Positions 54,083-63,483 of a stretch of 64,000 nt of DNA are shown in pieces. The first letter of the stretch is position 1, and each line of letters begins with the position of its first letter. A program made the position numbers and the translations under genes. This stretch comes from Palsa-506 sp963836355. GTDB lineage: Bacteria > Actinomycetota > Actinomycetes > Streptosporangiales > Streptosporangiaceae. The stretch is from contig CAWIJO010000002.1 in NCBI GenBank assembly GCA_963836355.1, positions 1,240,001 through 1,304,000 on the forward strand. Reading direction: 5' to 3'. Under the pieces are notes generated by a model. That model was given only the letters and a program-made list of their open reading frames with translations. It ran no database searches and was not told where the DNA came from.

Positions 54083-55285
54083 GTGACCGCAGGGCCGGAC
54101 GAACGCGAGCGGCCGAGGAAATTCCCTGTCCTTGACCCTGAGCCGCCGCGTCGGCCGTGGCGGGTGCGGGCGATCGTCCCCGCGGCGGTCGTGCTGGTTG
54201 CCGGAGCGGTTACCGCGGGCGTGGCGCTGTGGCCCGGTTCGTCCGGCGCAGCACGGCCGGCTGGTACGGCTGGGCAGCCAACTGGCCCGGCGGTCCCGGC
54301 CGGCGGCCGGATCCTGGCTCTGACACCGACTGGCAGCCTCGTCCTCGTACATCCGGACGGCACGCATGTGACCACGGTGCGGACGCTCGGCGCCGTCGGC
54401 CAGGTCGTCACTGCCTCTCCCGACGATCGTTACCTTTCCTTCGGCAACGGCCAGGTCGCCACTGTCAGGCACGGTCCGGTGCTCGCCGCCTACCCCACGA
54501 AGATATCCATCGGCTGGGAGAAGACCCTGGCATGGCCCGATTCCTTCGCCGATCACGAACGACGGCTCATCGTGCTGCTGGCTTACGGAGCCAACGCGTC
54601 CGCGACCAAACCAGTCCTGGCGACCTCGCTCACCACCGGCCGGTCTGTCTCGCTGGGCGTCGGGGACCAGGTGGCAGGCGACCCGCAGGCGGCCGGGGCG
54701 TTCCTGTCGGTTGCCGCGCCGCCGCGTCCGTCGGCCACGGTGCCGCGCTTCAGCCAGGACGCACGGATCGAGCTGCACGATGCCGGGCGGCCTCCGGTGA
54801 TGCTGGCCACCGCGGCGGCGCTGAATCATGATCTGGGCCAGCGCCGGCAGCTTCCGGTGGCACTGATCCCGTACCCGGACCAGTCAGGAGACAAGATCGC
54901 GGTGATCGTCCAGCCGACCGCGGGGAGCCAGCAGGCGGGCATGGTAGTGCTGACCCGTGCAGGCCGGGTCCTTGGCGCCGTCCCCGCGCGGCTCGGCGTG
55001 ACGGGCACGCCCGCCTGGGCGCCGTCCGGCAGATCACTCGCGTACGCCTCCAACGGCCGCAACGGGCCTCAGCTGAGAATCTGGAAGATCGGCGGGCAGG
55101 TCGCTACCCGGCCGTTCCCGGTTAGCAGCGGCTACCACTGGTGCCTCTGGTCACCGGACGGGGCGTCGATCCTCTGCACGGCGCCAGGAAACGCCGACAG
55201 CCAGCGCTGGGCAGTCACCAGGGCCGCTGGCGGTGCGATGGCCGGGGTGCGCGGTCCTGGCTTCCCGGTCGCCTGGCTGCCATAG
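54083..55285 (+). CDS. Membrane-anchored TolB/WD40-like propeller protein
   Basis: A 400-residue protein: basic cytoplasmic start (residues 1-33), one membrane helix (about 34-56, VRAIVPAAVVLVAGAVTAGV), and an extracellular part of repeated beta-blade motifs. Examples of the blades are TASPDDRYLSFGNG, PAWAPSGRSLAYASNG and CLWSPDGASILCTAPG. The W-SPDG pattern is typical of TolB-type propellers. Two cysteines close the last blade. Likely a binding or scaffold protein at the cell surface; partner unknown. It precedes the FtsX/LolD-type exporter on the same strand, separated by a strong terminator. Confidence 0.78.
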   Translation: MTAGPDERERPRKFPVLDPEPPRRPWRVRAIVPAAVVLVAGAVTAGVALWPGSSGAARPAGTAGQPTGPAVPAGGRILALTPTGSLVLVHPDGTHVTTVRTLGAVGQVVTASPDDRYLSFGNGQVATVRHGPVLAAYPTKISIGWEKTLAWPDSFADHERRLIVLLAYGANASATKPVLATSLTTGRSVSLGVGDQVAGDPQAAGAFLSVAAPPRPSATVPRFSQDARIELHDAGRPPVMLATAAALNHDLGQRRQLPVALIPYPDQSGDKIAVIVQPTAGSQQAGMVVLTRAGRVLGAVPARLGVTGTPAWAPSGRSLAYASNGRNGPQLRIWKIGGQVATRPFPVSSGYHWCLWSPDGASILCTAPGNADSQRWAVTRAAGGAMAGVRGPGFPVAWLP

Positions 55286-55331
55286 CGCGCCGATTCGGCC
55301 GGCCGCCGATTCGGCCGGCCGCCGGGCATTT

Positions 55332-55363
55332 CCGCACGCACCCGGCCGGCCGGGTGCGTGCGG
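55332..55363 (+). terminator. Perfect 32-bp palindrome after the TolB-like gene
   Basis: Arms CCGCACGCACCCGG and CCGGGTGCGTGCGG around CCGG, all self-complementary, followed by CTTTGTT. Starts 46 nt after the stop. Two copies of a 16-nt unit (CGATTCGGCCGGCCGC, 55291-55322) precede it. Confidence 0.75.
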
Positions 55364-55389
55364 GTCATCTCGCTTTGTTATCAACTTAC

Positions 55390-55401
55390 GAACGATCGTT
55401 C
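55390..55401. promoter_or_regulatory. Palindrome GAACGATCGTTC, possible TetR-type operator
   Basis: A perfect 12-bp palindrome 74 nt before the FtsX-like gene, of the form bound by many TetR-family repressors. No regulator gene adjoins it, so the binder is unknown. Confidence 0.45.
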
Positions 55402-55429
55402 TCGCGGCCGTGCGCGCGCTGCGGCCGCT

Positions 55430-55445
55430 GATTAGCGTGCTAATC
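55430..55445. promoter_or_regulatory. Palindrome GATTAGC-GT-GCTAATC, possible operator
   Basis: Perfect 7-nt arms with a 2-nt centre, AT-richer than its surroundings, 30 nt before the FtsX-like gene start. It may be a second operator or overlap the promoter. Confidence 0.45.
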
Positions 55446-55474
55446 GTGACCGCTGACCCAGTTGCAGTCAGCCG

Positions 55475-58400
55475 ATGATGCGGTTGACGGCGCCGCTGCG
55501 CGGCCTGGCGCACCGTGGCGGCACGACCTTCATGATTCTCGCGGTGGCCCTGGTCGCGACCGCGGCAGCGGCCACCGGGCCCATCTACTACCAGGCGGCA
55601 AGGACGTCGATCCTGCAGGACACGTTGTCCACCGCTTCGGTGATCGGCCGCGGGTACGAGGCAAATGAGACCGGCTCGCTGCCCGGTCTGCTGGGCCAGC
55701 TGGCCCCGCTGGTGCAGGGCCAGCTGTCCTTGGCGCGGGGAAGCCGGTCGGGGCGCCGGATCTTCGCGCCGCCGATCTACGCCCTCGAGGCGACCGTGCC
55801 GTATCCGCGCTACAACGGTTCGGTCCCGCTGGTCTGGCGCAGCGGGGTGTGCACGCAGCTGCGGATCCGCGGGGCCTGCCCGGTCAGCCAAGGCCAGGTC
55901 ATCGTCAGCAGCACGCTGGCGGCCCTGTCCCGCTGGCACATCGGGCAGCATATTAGCTTCTTCGGCTGGAAGAGCTTCACGATCACCGGTATCTACCGGT
56001 TGCCCGACCAGTCCCTGGGCTACTGGTTCGGCCGCGGCGGGGTCTACTTCCCCACCGCCCCCGCCAAGAACTCGATAGCATCCACCTTCGACGCGATGTT
56101 CACCTCGCGTGCCACGATCGAGCTTGGCCCGCCCGAGCAGCAGGGCACCGCAGTGGTGGATGACCTGCTCGCCACGTCGCGGATCACCGGCGGCGAGCTG
56201 CCCGGGCTGAAGTCGGCGATGACGGCACTCACCACCAGCACGGTTCTCGGCGACCAGCAGGTGATCGTCAGCACCGCCATCCCTGGCACCCTGACGTCGA
56301 TCGCGTCCAGCTGGCGTTCACTGGCCGTGCCCGTCGTGCTGATCACGGCCCAGCTTCTGGTGCTCTGCCTGCTTTTGCTGTTCCTCGCGGTGACCGACGC
56401 AACGGACGCTCGCGGCATCGAGATCGCCCTCATCAAGCTGCGCGGATACGGGCGGTTGCGAACCGTTGCGTTCGGGCTATCCGAGCCTGTGCTGCTTCTC
56501 GCGCTGGCGCTGCCGCTCGGCACGCTGGCGGGCTGGCTGGCCGCCGTGCTGCTCTGCAATGTCCTGCTGCGTCCTGGCACGGTGGTGGTACTGCCGCCGC
56601 TTGCCTGGGCGGCCGCCGCCGTGGCGACGGCAGGCGGGCTCACCGCCGTCGTACTTGCCGCGCGCCGGACGCTGCGCCGGCCGGTCGCAGAACAGTTGCG
56701 GCGCTCAGGCCGGCAGGCCACCGACCGCGGCTGGGTCATCGATGCCATCCTGGCAACCGCCGCTGCCGCCGGGCTGCTCGACCTGGCGGTCACCGGCCAG
56801 ATCAGCTCGGCCAGGCACAGTGTGCTCGGCCTGCTCGTCCCCGGCCTGCTCGGGCTGGCCGTCGCGGTCATCGCCTCCCGGCTGCTGCCGCTGGCCTGCC
56901 GGGCCGCGTTCGCCAGGACTGGCAGGCGCGGCGGCATCGGGCTCTTTCTCGCCATCCGCCACGTAGCCAGACGGCCAGGCGGAGTGCGGACCACGATCGT
57001 GCTCGCCACGGCCTTCGCTCTCGCCGCGTTCGCCGTCACCACTTGGTCGGTCGGCCATGACAACCGACAGCTGGTCGCGGCAACGCAGGTCGGCGCGCCC
57101 ACGGTGCTCACGGTCAGCGCTCCAGCCGGCCAAGACCTCGGCGCGATCGTCGCACGGACGGACCCAGGCGGACGGAGTGCGGCCGTAGTGGACCGGTACA
57201 CCAGCCTCGCCAGCGCCAGCGCCGGGCTGACGATGCTGGCCGTGGACCCGCAGCGATTCGCCCGGGTCGCGGCCTGGCGTCCCGGCTTCACCAGCGAGCC
57301 GTTCACGACTCTTGCCCGCAAGCTGGACCCGGCGGCACCGCCGCCCGTGGTGGTCACCGGTGATGCCATGCGGGTCACGATCGACGTGCATGCGCTGAAG
57401 CCGGCCGGATCAGGGCTGGCAGCCGACGTCACGACTGGCGCCTCGCCGGTCAGCCTGGGAACCCTGCCGGCCCACGGCACAGTGGTGCGCACCGGCCAGC
57501 TCGTCGGCTGCCCCTGCACGCTGCTGGACCTCGACGTGAGTCCGCCGCCCGGTCAGCTGGGGCGAGCGCCGGTAACCGGCTCGGTCACCATCTCCAGGCT
57601 TGAGGTACACGGCAGCGGCGGATGGGTGCCTGCTGGCGCAGGCTTGCTCAGCAACGCTGCGCGCTGGCGTCCCGGGCAATCCGGCAACCCGCCGGACCGG
57701 ATCCGGGCGGCTCCCGCCGGGCTTGATTGGCGGTTCAGCTCCCGGGCTCGGCAGGACGCGACCCTGGTGGCGGTGGACCGGCCTTATCCGCTGCCCGCGG
57801 TAATATCCTCGGCCATGCTCAGCGGGGGACAAGACGTCGTTTCTGGCGTCGGTCTTGATGGCAGCTCGCTGGACCTGCGGGTGATCAGCGGCGCCGCGGT
57901 GCTGCCCGGCGCGGCGCAAAGCGCGGTGATCGTGGACCGCCGCTACGCCGAGCTGGCGGCGGGATTGAACTTCCCGATGGCTACCCAGCAGGTCTGGCTC
58001 GGATCCGGTGCCCAGGACGTCATCGAGCCTCGGTTGAGAGCCGCGGGCGTGCGGGTGCTCTCGGTCCAGAGCGCTGCGGCCATCGCCGCCCGCTACGCCA
58101 GGCAGGGGCCCGCGCTGGCCAGCGTGCTGTTCCTCGCCGACGGGGCGGCGGCGGCGCTGCTGGCGGCAGGCGCCGCGATACTCGGCCTGTATCTGTCCGC
58201 CCGCAGGAGGCGCTATGAGTACGCCGCGCTGTCCGCGTCCGGCGTGCCGCATCGCACGCTGCGCCGGGCAGTGCTGACCGAGCTGGCGCTGGTGCTCGGC
58301 TTCGGCAGCGTCATCGGCATCGCCGCTGGCCTAGCCGCCGCCGGCCTGGCACTGCGCAGCGTTCCGGAGTTCACCACCACGCCGTCCGTGCCGCCGCTGT

Positions 58401-58537
58401 CCTATGTCCCGTCCGCTGGCCCGCTGGCGCTGCTGCTCGGCGGGGCGGTCGGGCTGCTGATCGTCGCCGCGGTAGCAGCAAGCGTCACGCTGATCCGCGG
58501 GGTCAAGCTTGACCAGCTGCGGGAGGCGTCGGCATGA
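55475..58537 (+). CDS. FtsX-like ABC transporter permease, 1020 residues
   Basis: A long permease with two FtsX-type membrane blocks and large extracellular domains. Helix 1 is at about 18-38 and the first extracellular domain runs to about residue 275. Three helices with the typical IEIALIKLRGYGRLRTVAFG loop follow, then further helices to about 430 and 500-540. A second extracellular domain covers about 545-890, and the final three helices include YEYAALSASGVPHRTLRRAV. This is the MacB/LolE-type mechanotransmission layout, used for lipoprotein or drug traffic. ATG 55475 or 55478. The stop overlaps the ATPase start (ATGA). Confidence 0.9.
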   Translation: MMRLTAPLRGLAHRGGTTFMILAVALVATAAAATGPIYYQAARTSILQDTLSTASVIGRGYEANETGSLPGLLGQLAPLVQGQLSLARGSRSGRRIFAPPIYALEATVPYPRYNGSVPLVWRSGVCTQLRIRGACPVSQGQVIVSSTLAALSRWHIGQHISFFGWKSFTITGIYRLPDQSLGYWFGRGGVYFPTAPAKNSIASTFDAMFTSRATIELGPPEQQGTAVVDDLLATSRITGGELPGLKSAMTALTTSTVLGDQQVIVSTAIPGTLTSIASSWRSLAVPVVLITAQLLVLCLLLLFLAVTDATDARGIEIALIKLRGYGRLRTVAFGLSEPVLLLALALPLGTLAGWLAAVLLCNVLLRPGTVVVLPPLAWAAAAVATAGGLTAVVLAARRTLRRPVAEQLRRSGRQATDRGWVIDAILATAAAAGLLDLAVTGQISSARHSVLGLLVPGLLGLAVAVIASRLLPLACRAAFARTGRRGGIGLFLAIRHVARRPGGVRTTIVLATAFALAAFAVTTWSVGHDNRQLVAATQVGAPTVLTVSAPAGQDLGAIVARTDPGGRSAAVVDRYTSLASASAGLTMLAVDPQRFARVAAWRPGFTSEPFTTLARKLDPAAPPPVVVTGDAMRVTIDVHALKPAGSGLAADVTTGASPVSLGTLPAHGTVVRTGQLVGCPCTLLDLDVSPPPGQLGRAPVTGSVTISRLEVHGSGGWVPAGAGLLSNAARWRPGQSGNPPDRIRAAPAGLDWRFSSRARQDATLVAVDRPYPLPAVISSAMLSGGQDVVSGVGLDGSSLDLRVISGAAVLPGAAQSAVIVDRRYAELAAGLNFPMATQQVWLGSGAQDVIEPRLRAAGVRVLSVQSAAAIAARYARQGPALASVLFLADGAAAALLAAGAAILGLYLSARRRRYEYAALSASGVPHRTLRRAVLTELALVLGFGSVIGIAAGLAAAGLALRSVPEFTTTPSVPPLSYVPSAGPLALLLGGAVGLLIVAAVAASVTLIRGVKLDQLREASA

Positions 58538-59376
58538 CCGGCACCATGGTGCGCTGCGACGGCCTTGTCCAGGTCTACGGCACGCCCGGCCAGGAGGTGA
58601 CCGCGCTGCGCGGCGTCGACCTCACGGTCGCTGAGGCAGAGACCGTCGCGCTGCTCGGCCCGTCCGGCGCCGGAAAGTCCACGCTGCTTTGGCTGTTCGC
58701 CGGCCTGCTGCGGCCTACCGCCGGCATTGTCGAGGTCTGCAGCCGGCGGCTCAGCGACCTGACCCCGAAGTCAGCGGCCGAGATGCGGCTGCGTGACGTC
58801 GGCGTGGTGATGCAGAACCCCGGACGCAACCTGCTGCCCTACGAGACCGCCATCGGCAATCTGCTGATCGCCCAGGTCCCGACGCGCCGGTCCTGGGCGG
58901 CCAAGCGCCGCCGGAGCGCCGCGCTGCTGGACTCAGTGGGCCTGGCCAACCTCGCCCGTCGGCCAGCTGGCCGGCTATCCGGCGGCGAGCAGCAGCGTCT
59001 CGCGGTTGCCGTCGCCCTGGCCAACGGGCCGCGGCTGCTGCTGGCGGACGAGCCGACCAGCCAGCTCGACCACGGGTCCGCGGCGGCGGTCATCGACCTG
59101 ATTCAGGCGGCCAACCAGGACCTGGGCACGACCGTGGTCGTGGTGACCCACGACCAGGCGGTCGGCAGCGCGCTCGGCCGGACCGTGACGATCCGCGACG
59201 GCAGGGTCGGGGCCGAGGGCCATGCCGGCCAGGATTTCCTTGTCGTCTCCCGCGACGGCTCCGTCCAGCTGCCTACCGAGGTGCTGGACAGCGCCTTGCC
59301 GCCCGGGTCACTGGCCAGGGCGATTCCGACCGCCGAGGGCGTGGAGCTGCGCCGGGTCAACGTGGGGCGGGACTGA
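58534..59376 (+). CDS. LolD/MacB-type ABC ATPase, 280 residues
   Basis: Complete ATPase: Walker A LLGPSGAGKSTLL, Q-loop VGVVMQNPGRN, signature RLSGGEQQRLAVAVAL, Walker B LLLADEPTSQLD and H-loop VVTHDQ. A C-terminal extension of about 55 residues follows the core. Translationally coupled to the FtsX-like permease. A second ATPase follows one base after its stop. Confidence 0.94.
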   Translation: MTGTMVRCDGLVQVYGTPGQEVTALRGVDLTVAEAETVALLGPSGAGKSTLLWLFAGLLRPTAGIVEVCSRRLSDLTPKSAAEMRLRDVGVVMQNPGRNLLPYETAIGNLLIAQVPTRRSWAAKRRRSAALLDSVGLANLARRPAGRLSGGEQQRLAVAVALANGPRLLLADEPTSQLDHGSAAAVIDLIQAANQDLGTTVVVVTHDQAVGSALGRTVTIRDGRVGAEGHAGQDFLVVSRDGSVQLPTEVLDSALPPGSLARAIPTAEGVELRRVNVGRD

Positions 59377-59377
59377 C

Positions 59378-60022
59378 ATGCTCAAGGCACACGGGCTCAG
59401 CTACGTCAGGGACGGCCAGCTGATCCTCTCCGACGTCGACGTGGCCGTGGAGTCTGGCGCGAGCCTCGCCATCACCGGCCCGTCCGGATCAGGCAAGTCG
59501 AGCCTGCTGGCGCTCGTCTCCGGGCTGACAGCCGCCACCGCCGGCCAGGTCTATATCGAGGGAACGCTGCTCACCGGGTTCGCCGGGCCGGCGACTGGCG
59601 TGGCCGTCGTGCTGCAGGGGTACGGCCTCGTCTCATTGCTGACGGCAGCCGAGAACATCGAGGTCGCACTGCGGGCGGCGGGCCGTCCGGCGCGCACCGC
59701 CGGTTCGGCGGCCCGCGCGGCGCTGGACCAGCTGGGCCTTGCCGCCCACGCCGACCAGCTTGTCGACGAGCTGTCCGGCGGCCAGCAGCAGCGGACCGCC
59801 GTCGCCCGCGCGCTCGCGCTCGAGCCCCGGTTGCTGATTGCCGACGAGCCGACTGCCGAACTCGACCAGGCGGCGCGTGCCATCGCGCTGGCCCGGATGT
59901 TCGACGTGCCGGCCAGGGGCGGATCCCTCGTGCTCGCCACGCACGACTCCGAGGTTGCCGAGCGATGCGACCAGATCCTTGACCTTGCGGACGGCCAGCG
60001 AGCCCCATCCGGCCCGAGCTGA
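59378..60022 (+). CDS. LolD/MacB-type ABC ATPase, 214 residues
   Basis: Second complete ATPase of the operon: Walker A ITGPSGSGKSSLL, Q-loop VAVVLQGYGLVS, signature ELSGGQQQRTAVARAL, Walker B LLIADEPTAELD and H-loop LATHDSEV. With one 1020-residue permease holding two FtsX blocks, two different ATPases could form an asymmetric dimer. ATG 59378 lies one base past the stop of the first ATPase. Confidence 0.93.
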   Translation: MLKAHGLSYVRDGQLILSDVDVAVESGASLAITGPSGSGKSSLLALVSGLTAATAGQVYIEGTLLTGFAGPATGVAVVLQGYGLVSLLTAAENIEVALRAAGRPARTAGSAARAALDQLGLAAHADQLVDELSGGQQQRTAVARALALEPRLLIADEPTAELDQAARAIALARMFDVPARGGSLVLATHDSEVAERCDQILDLADGQRAPSGPS

Positions 60023-60054
60023 GCGGCCGGGCCAAACCGTAGACGGCTGCCGGG

Positions 60055-60567
60055 CTACTGGCGCTCCTCGCGCGCCAGCCGGGCCTGCTCGTCCTCGACC
60101 AGCTGGAACAAGGTGGCCTGGACCCGCTCCACCCCGGGGATCTCGTTCAGCACCAGCTGGCCGTGCTCACCCGCGGACTCCACGACCAGCCGCCCGCAGC
60201 CAAGCAGCCGATCGATCAGGCCATGCGAGAACGAGACATCGCTGATCCTGATCAGCGGGAAATCCCGGCCAGATCTGGACAGGATGCCGCTGCGCAGCCG
60301 CAGCCGACGGTTGGTCAGCTCGTAGCTCGTGGTCCGCCAGCGCAGCAGCGGCACCGTGAACCAGACCATGATCGCCGCGACCGCGACCACGCCGATTATG
60401 AGCTTGGCTATCGGCGGATCGCTGCGCGCCGGGAGCAGTATCAGCAGCGCGAGGGCGGCCGCGACCATTGTGATCAGCACCAGGATCGGTCGCACCAGGG
60501 TCTTCCAGTGCGGATGCAGCTGCAGGACTAGGCGCTCGCCCTCAGTGAGGGAGCCTTCACTAGCCAT
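60055..60567 (-). CDS. PH (bPH2) domain membrane protein
   Basis: A 170-residue protein with two membrane helices at about 27-48 and 55-75, followed by a bacterial PH domain: TTSYELTNRRLRLRSGIL, FPLIRISDVSFSHGLIDRLL and GQLVLNEIPGVERVQATLF. It lies beside birA on the same strand, as in mycobacteria and Streptomyces. Function unknown. ATG 60567 fits the family length; ribosome site weak. Confidence 0.88.
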   Translation of the reverse strand: MASEGSLTEGERLVLQLHPHWKTLVRPILVLITMVAAALALLILLPARSDPPIAKLIIGVVAVAAIMVWFTVPLLRWRTTSYELTNRRLRLRSGILSRSGRDFPLIRISDVSFSHGLIDRLLGCGRLVVESAGEHGQLVLNEIPGVERVQATLFQLVEDEQARLAREERQ

Positions 60568-60613
60568 AGGCCACATCGTGGCATGTATTGCGGCATTCCG
60601 CGTGCCTGACGCG

Positions 60614-61531
60614 TCACCGGAGATGGAGAACGTCGCCGGCGCTGACTGCGACCAGACCCGACGGGGCGAGAACAACCAGCCTGCCGGTCTCGTCGACGTC
60701 GCGGGCGGTTCCGGTCAGGATCTGCCCGCCCGGCAGCGAGACGCGCACCGGATTGCCCAGGGTCCCGCTCAGGCGGCGGTATTCCGGCCGCAGGCCGCAG
60801 GCATCCGCGTCCGGACCGGCGGCGGGTTGCGGCCCTGGCCGGGCTGCGGGCTGCGCTGGCCGGGCCGCGGATACCGGCCCTGGCCCGGCAGCGCCGAGCC
60901 AGGCCAGGTACCAGCGCTCAAGCTCGGCGAGCACGCTGATGAGCAGATGCTGCCGGTCCGTGCCGCCGGCGCCTGCCAGCGCGAGTGAGGTGGCCCCGGC
61001 AGCCGGCAGCTCGTCCTGGCGGCCAGACACATTGATCCCGGCGCCTACCACGATCGCGTCACCGGACTGCTCGGCGAGAATGCCCGCCACCTTAGCGCCG
61101 CCCACCAGCACGTCGTTCGGCCATTTCAGGCAGGCATCCAGTCCTGTCTCGGCCCGCAGCGCAGCCGCGACCGCGACCCCGGCAAGCAGCGGGACCCAGC
61201 CCTTGCTGGCGGCCGGCACCCAGCGCGGGCGCAGCAGGACGGAGAACGTGAGCGCGGCCCGCGGCGGGCTGACCCAAAGCCGGCCCAGCCTGCCGCGGCC
61301 CGCCGTCTGGGACTCGGCCGCGAGCACGGTGCCCTCCGGGGCCCCGGCCATGGCGGCGGCGAGCAGATCGGTATTGCTTGAGCCGGTCTGGGCTACCACG
61401 CGCACGTGGCGCCAGAGGGCTCCCGGCCTGACCAGCACGCCGCGCAGGACCGTGACGCTGAGCGGAGCACGGTCCGCGGCAGCGGCCGGGGTACGGGCAC
61501 GGCTGCCAGCGGCAGCAGATCTGATAGTCAT
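60614..61531 (-). CDS. birA: Biotin--[acetyl-CoA-carboxylase] ligase
   Basis: A 305-residue ligase that attaches biotin to the carboxyl-carrier domain of acyl-CoA carboxylases. Motifs: TGSSNTDLL, ESQTAGRGRLGRLW (biotinyl-AMP loop), CLKWPNDVLVGGAKVAGIL and VGAGINVS. There is no N-terminal HTH, so this is a class I enzyme that does not regulate transcription. A Gly/Pro/Ala insert at about 210-245 separates the catalytic and C-terminal SH3-like domains. ATG 61531 with GGTGAG upstream. accD5 starts 2.3 kb away on the other strand. Confidence 0.93.
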   Translation of the reverse strand: MTIRSAAAGSRARTPAAAADRAPLSVTVLRGVLVRPGALWRHVRVVAQTGSSNTDLLAAAMAGAPEGTVLAAESQTAGRGRLGRLWVSPPRAALTFSVLLRPRWVPAASKGWVPLLAGVAVAAALRAETGLDACLKWPNDVLVGGAKVAGILAEQSGDAIVVGAGINVSGRQDELPAAGATSLALAGAGGTDRQHLLISVLAELERWYLAWLGAAGPGPVSAARPAQPAARPGPQPAAGPDADACGLRPEYRRLSGTLGNPVRVSLPGGQILTGTARDVDETGRLVVLAPSGLVAVSAGDVLHLR

Positions 61532-61680
61532 CTCACCCGCTATTGTCAAGTGCCGGGGCACCCCGCATCGCGCCGGGTGCCGGCCTGCCAGGCTAGCCGG
61601 TGCAGCAGGCTGCCGGGATCGCCGCGAGCACAACAGCGCAGGGAGCCGCGCGGCTCCGTCGAGAGGAGCCGGGGAACGTC

Positions 61681-63483
61681 GTGCCTGACCTCAAGCTCAA
61701 CTCCGATCGCGACCGGCGTGAGCAGGCGGGCCGCGCCGGGCAGGATCGGGCTGGCTGGCGCTCGCCGGGAGATCTCGGCGGCAGTCCCGGGCGATGGTCG
61801 GCGCCGGCCCGGGCGGCAGTCTCGGCGCTGCGCCCGGAGGCACTCTGGCGCAATCACCGGCTGTTCACGATCGCTGTCCTGCTGTCCTTGCTGCCCCGGA
61901 TCCTGGCGGCAAGGGCGTTCCGCCCGGCGCTGCTCACCGCGGACTCGTTCCTGTACATGAAGGACGCGGTCAACTCGACCCTCGGCGTGATCCGGCCGTC
62001 CGGCTATTCGTTCTTCCTGCGCGTGCTCGAGCCGTTCCACAGCCTGCTGCTGGTCACGACGATCCAGCACCTGATGGGCGTGGCCATCGCGGTGATTGTC
62101 TACGCCCTGCTGCGCTATCACGGACTGCCCGGCTGGGGTGCCACCCTGGCCGCCGCCCCGACGCTCTTCGACACCCGGCAGATCGCGCTTGAGTCCTACA
62201 TCCTGCCGGACACCCTGTACTGCCTCGTGATCATGCTTGCCGTCGCGGTCCTGCTGACCAGGCGCACCCCGCGGCCCTGGCAGTGCGGCGTAGCCGGGCT
62301 GCTGCTGGCGTACGCATCCGTGCTGCGCGGGAACGGCCTGCCGCTCGTGTTCGCGGCACTGGCGTTCATGCTCGTCCGGCGGGTCGGCTGGCGGGCGCTC
62401 GCGGGCGCCGCGGCGGCCGCCGCGATGCCGCTGATCGGCTATGCCGCCGCCTACGATCACTCCCACGGCCAGTTCAATATCACCAGCAGCGACGGCATCT
62501 TCCTCTGGTCGCGCACGACGAGCTTCGCCGACTGCGCCATCATCAAGCCGCCGGCGCGGCTACTGCCGCTTTGCCCGGCCAGGGAAAAGTCGGCCCAGCG
62601 GCCGCCGGCCCCGGCCTGGTCCGTGTCGTCCCTGCTGGCCGCGCCGACGCCGGCGGACTACCTGTGGGCATCCGATGCCTGGTGGCGCCATGACGCGCAC
62701 CCGGGCGTCAACAGCTACAACGACAAGCTAGGCCGGCAGTTCGCGATCGACGCGATTAGCGCACAGCCGCTCGACTACCTGCGGGTCAGCGGCAGGGACA
62801 TCGCGCTGGTGTTCCTCTCGACGGACCGGCCGCTGAGTCATGCCACCATGACCTTCACCACCGCGCCGCACATCGCGGTGCTGCCGTCCTACTACGCCGG
62901 GGATCTGCGCGCGTACGCGCACACGACGCAGAATACGCACCCGGTTCAGCCGTATGCCTATTTCCTGTTCCTCTACCAGCTACCGGTCTACTTCCCCGGC
63001 TTTGCCTTCTTCCTTGTGGTGCTGGCGGGGCTGGCCGGAGTGATCAGGAACTGGCGACGGTGGGGCGGCTTGCAGGCGCTGCCGTGGGTGCTCGCCGCGA
63101 TCAGCGTCGTTTTGCCCGCGTTCGCCACCCAGTCGCTCTACCGCTACACGATCGTCGCGATCCCGCTGGCCTGCTTGGCAGCCGGGATGGCGTTCGTCCG
63201 GCCAGGGGCGGGGCCGGCCACCGCAGCCGCCGGGCCGGTCACCGGCGCGGAGCCGCCCGCCGATGCGGAGCCGGTCACCGGCGCGGAGCCGCCCGCCACC
63301 GCGGAGCCGCCCGCAACCGCGGAGCCGCCCGCAGACGCGGCGGAGGCGGCGGAGGCGGAGGCGGCGCAGGGCGAGCCGGAGGCCGCATCCGCGCCGCCCG
63401 GCCGCCCGGCCGGCCGGCCGCCTCGGCATATTCGCCTCGCCCGGCGCGCGGATCATCCTCTACCCCTCCTGCCGACGCCTTAG
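61681..63483 (+). CDS. GT-C type membrane glycosyltransferase, 600 residues
   Basis: Paralogue of the 50650 gene: soluble start of about 60 residues, about ten helices, LLTADSFLYMKDAV after helix 1, SDGIFLWSRTTSFADCAIIKPP, a luminal segment, then TQSLYRYTIVAIPLACLAAG. The C-terminal 90 residues are Ala/Glu/Pro repeats (GAEPPADAEPVTGAEPP type) ending in a basic tail. GTG 61681 follows GGAG. Probably transfers a sugar from a polyprenyl carrier; acceptor unknown. Confidence 0.82.
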   Translation: MPDLKLNSDRDRREQAGRAGQDRAGWRSPGDLGGSPGRWSAPARAAVSALRPEALWRNHRLFTIAVLLSLLPRILAARAFRPALLTADSFLYMKDAVNSTLGVIRPSGYSFFLRVLEPFHSLLLVTTIQHLMGVAIAVIVYALLRYHGLPGWGATLAAAPTLFDTRQIALESYILPDTLYCLVIMLAVAVLLTRRTPRPWQCGVAGLLLAYASVLRGNGLPLVFAALAFMLVRRVGWRALAGAAAAAAMPLIGYAAAYDHSHGQFNITSSDGIFLWSRTTSFADCAIIKPPARLLPLCPAREKSAQRPPAPAWSVSSLLAAPTPADYLWASDAWWRHDAHPGVNSYNDKLGRQFAIDAISAQPLDYLRVSGRDIALVFLSTDRPLSHATMTFTTAPHIAVLPSYYAGDLRAYAHTTQNTHPVQPYAYFLFLYQLPVYFPGFAFFLVVLAGLAGVIRNWRRWGGLQALPWVLAAISVVLPAFATQSLYRYTIVAIPLACLAAGMAFVRPGAGPATAAAGPVTGAEPPADAEPVTGAEPPATAEPPATAEPPADAAEAAEAEAAQGEPEAASAPPGRPAGRPPRHIRLARRADHPLPLLPTP

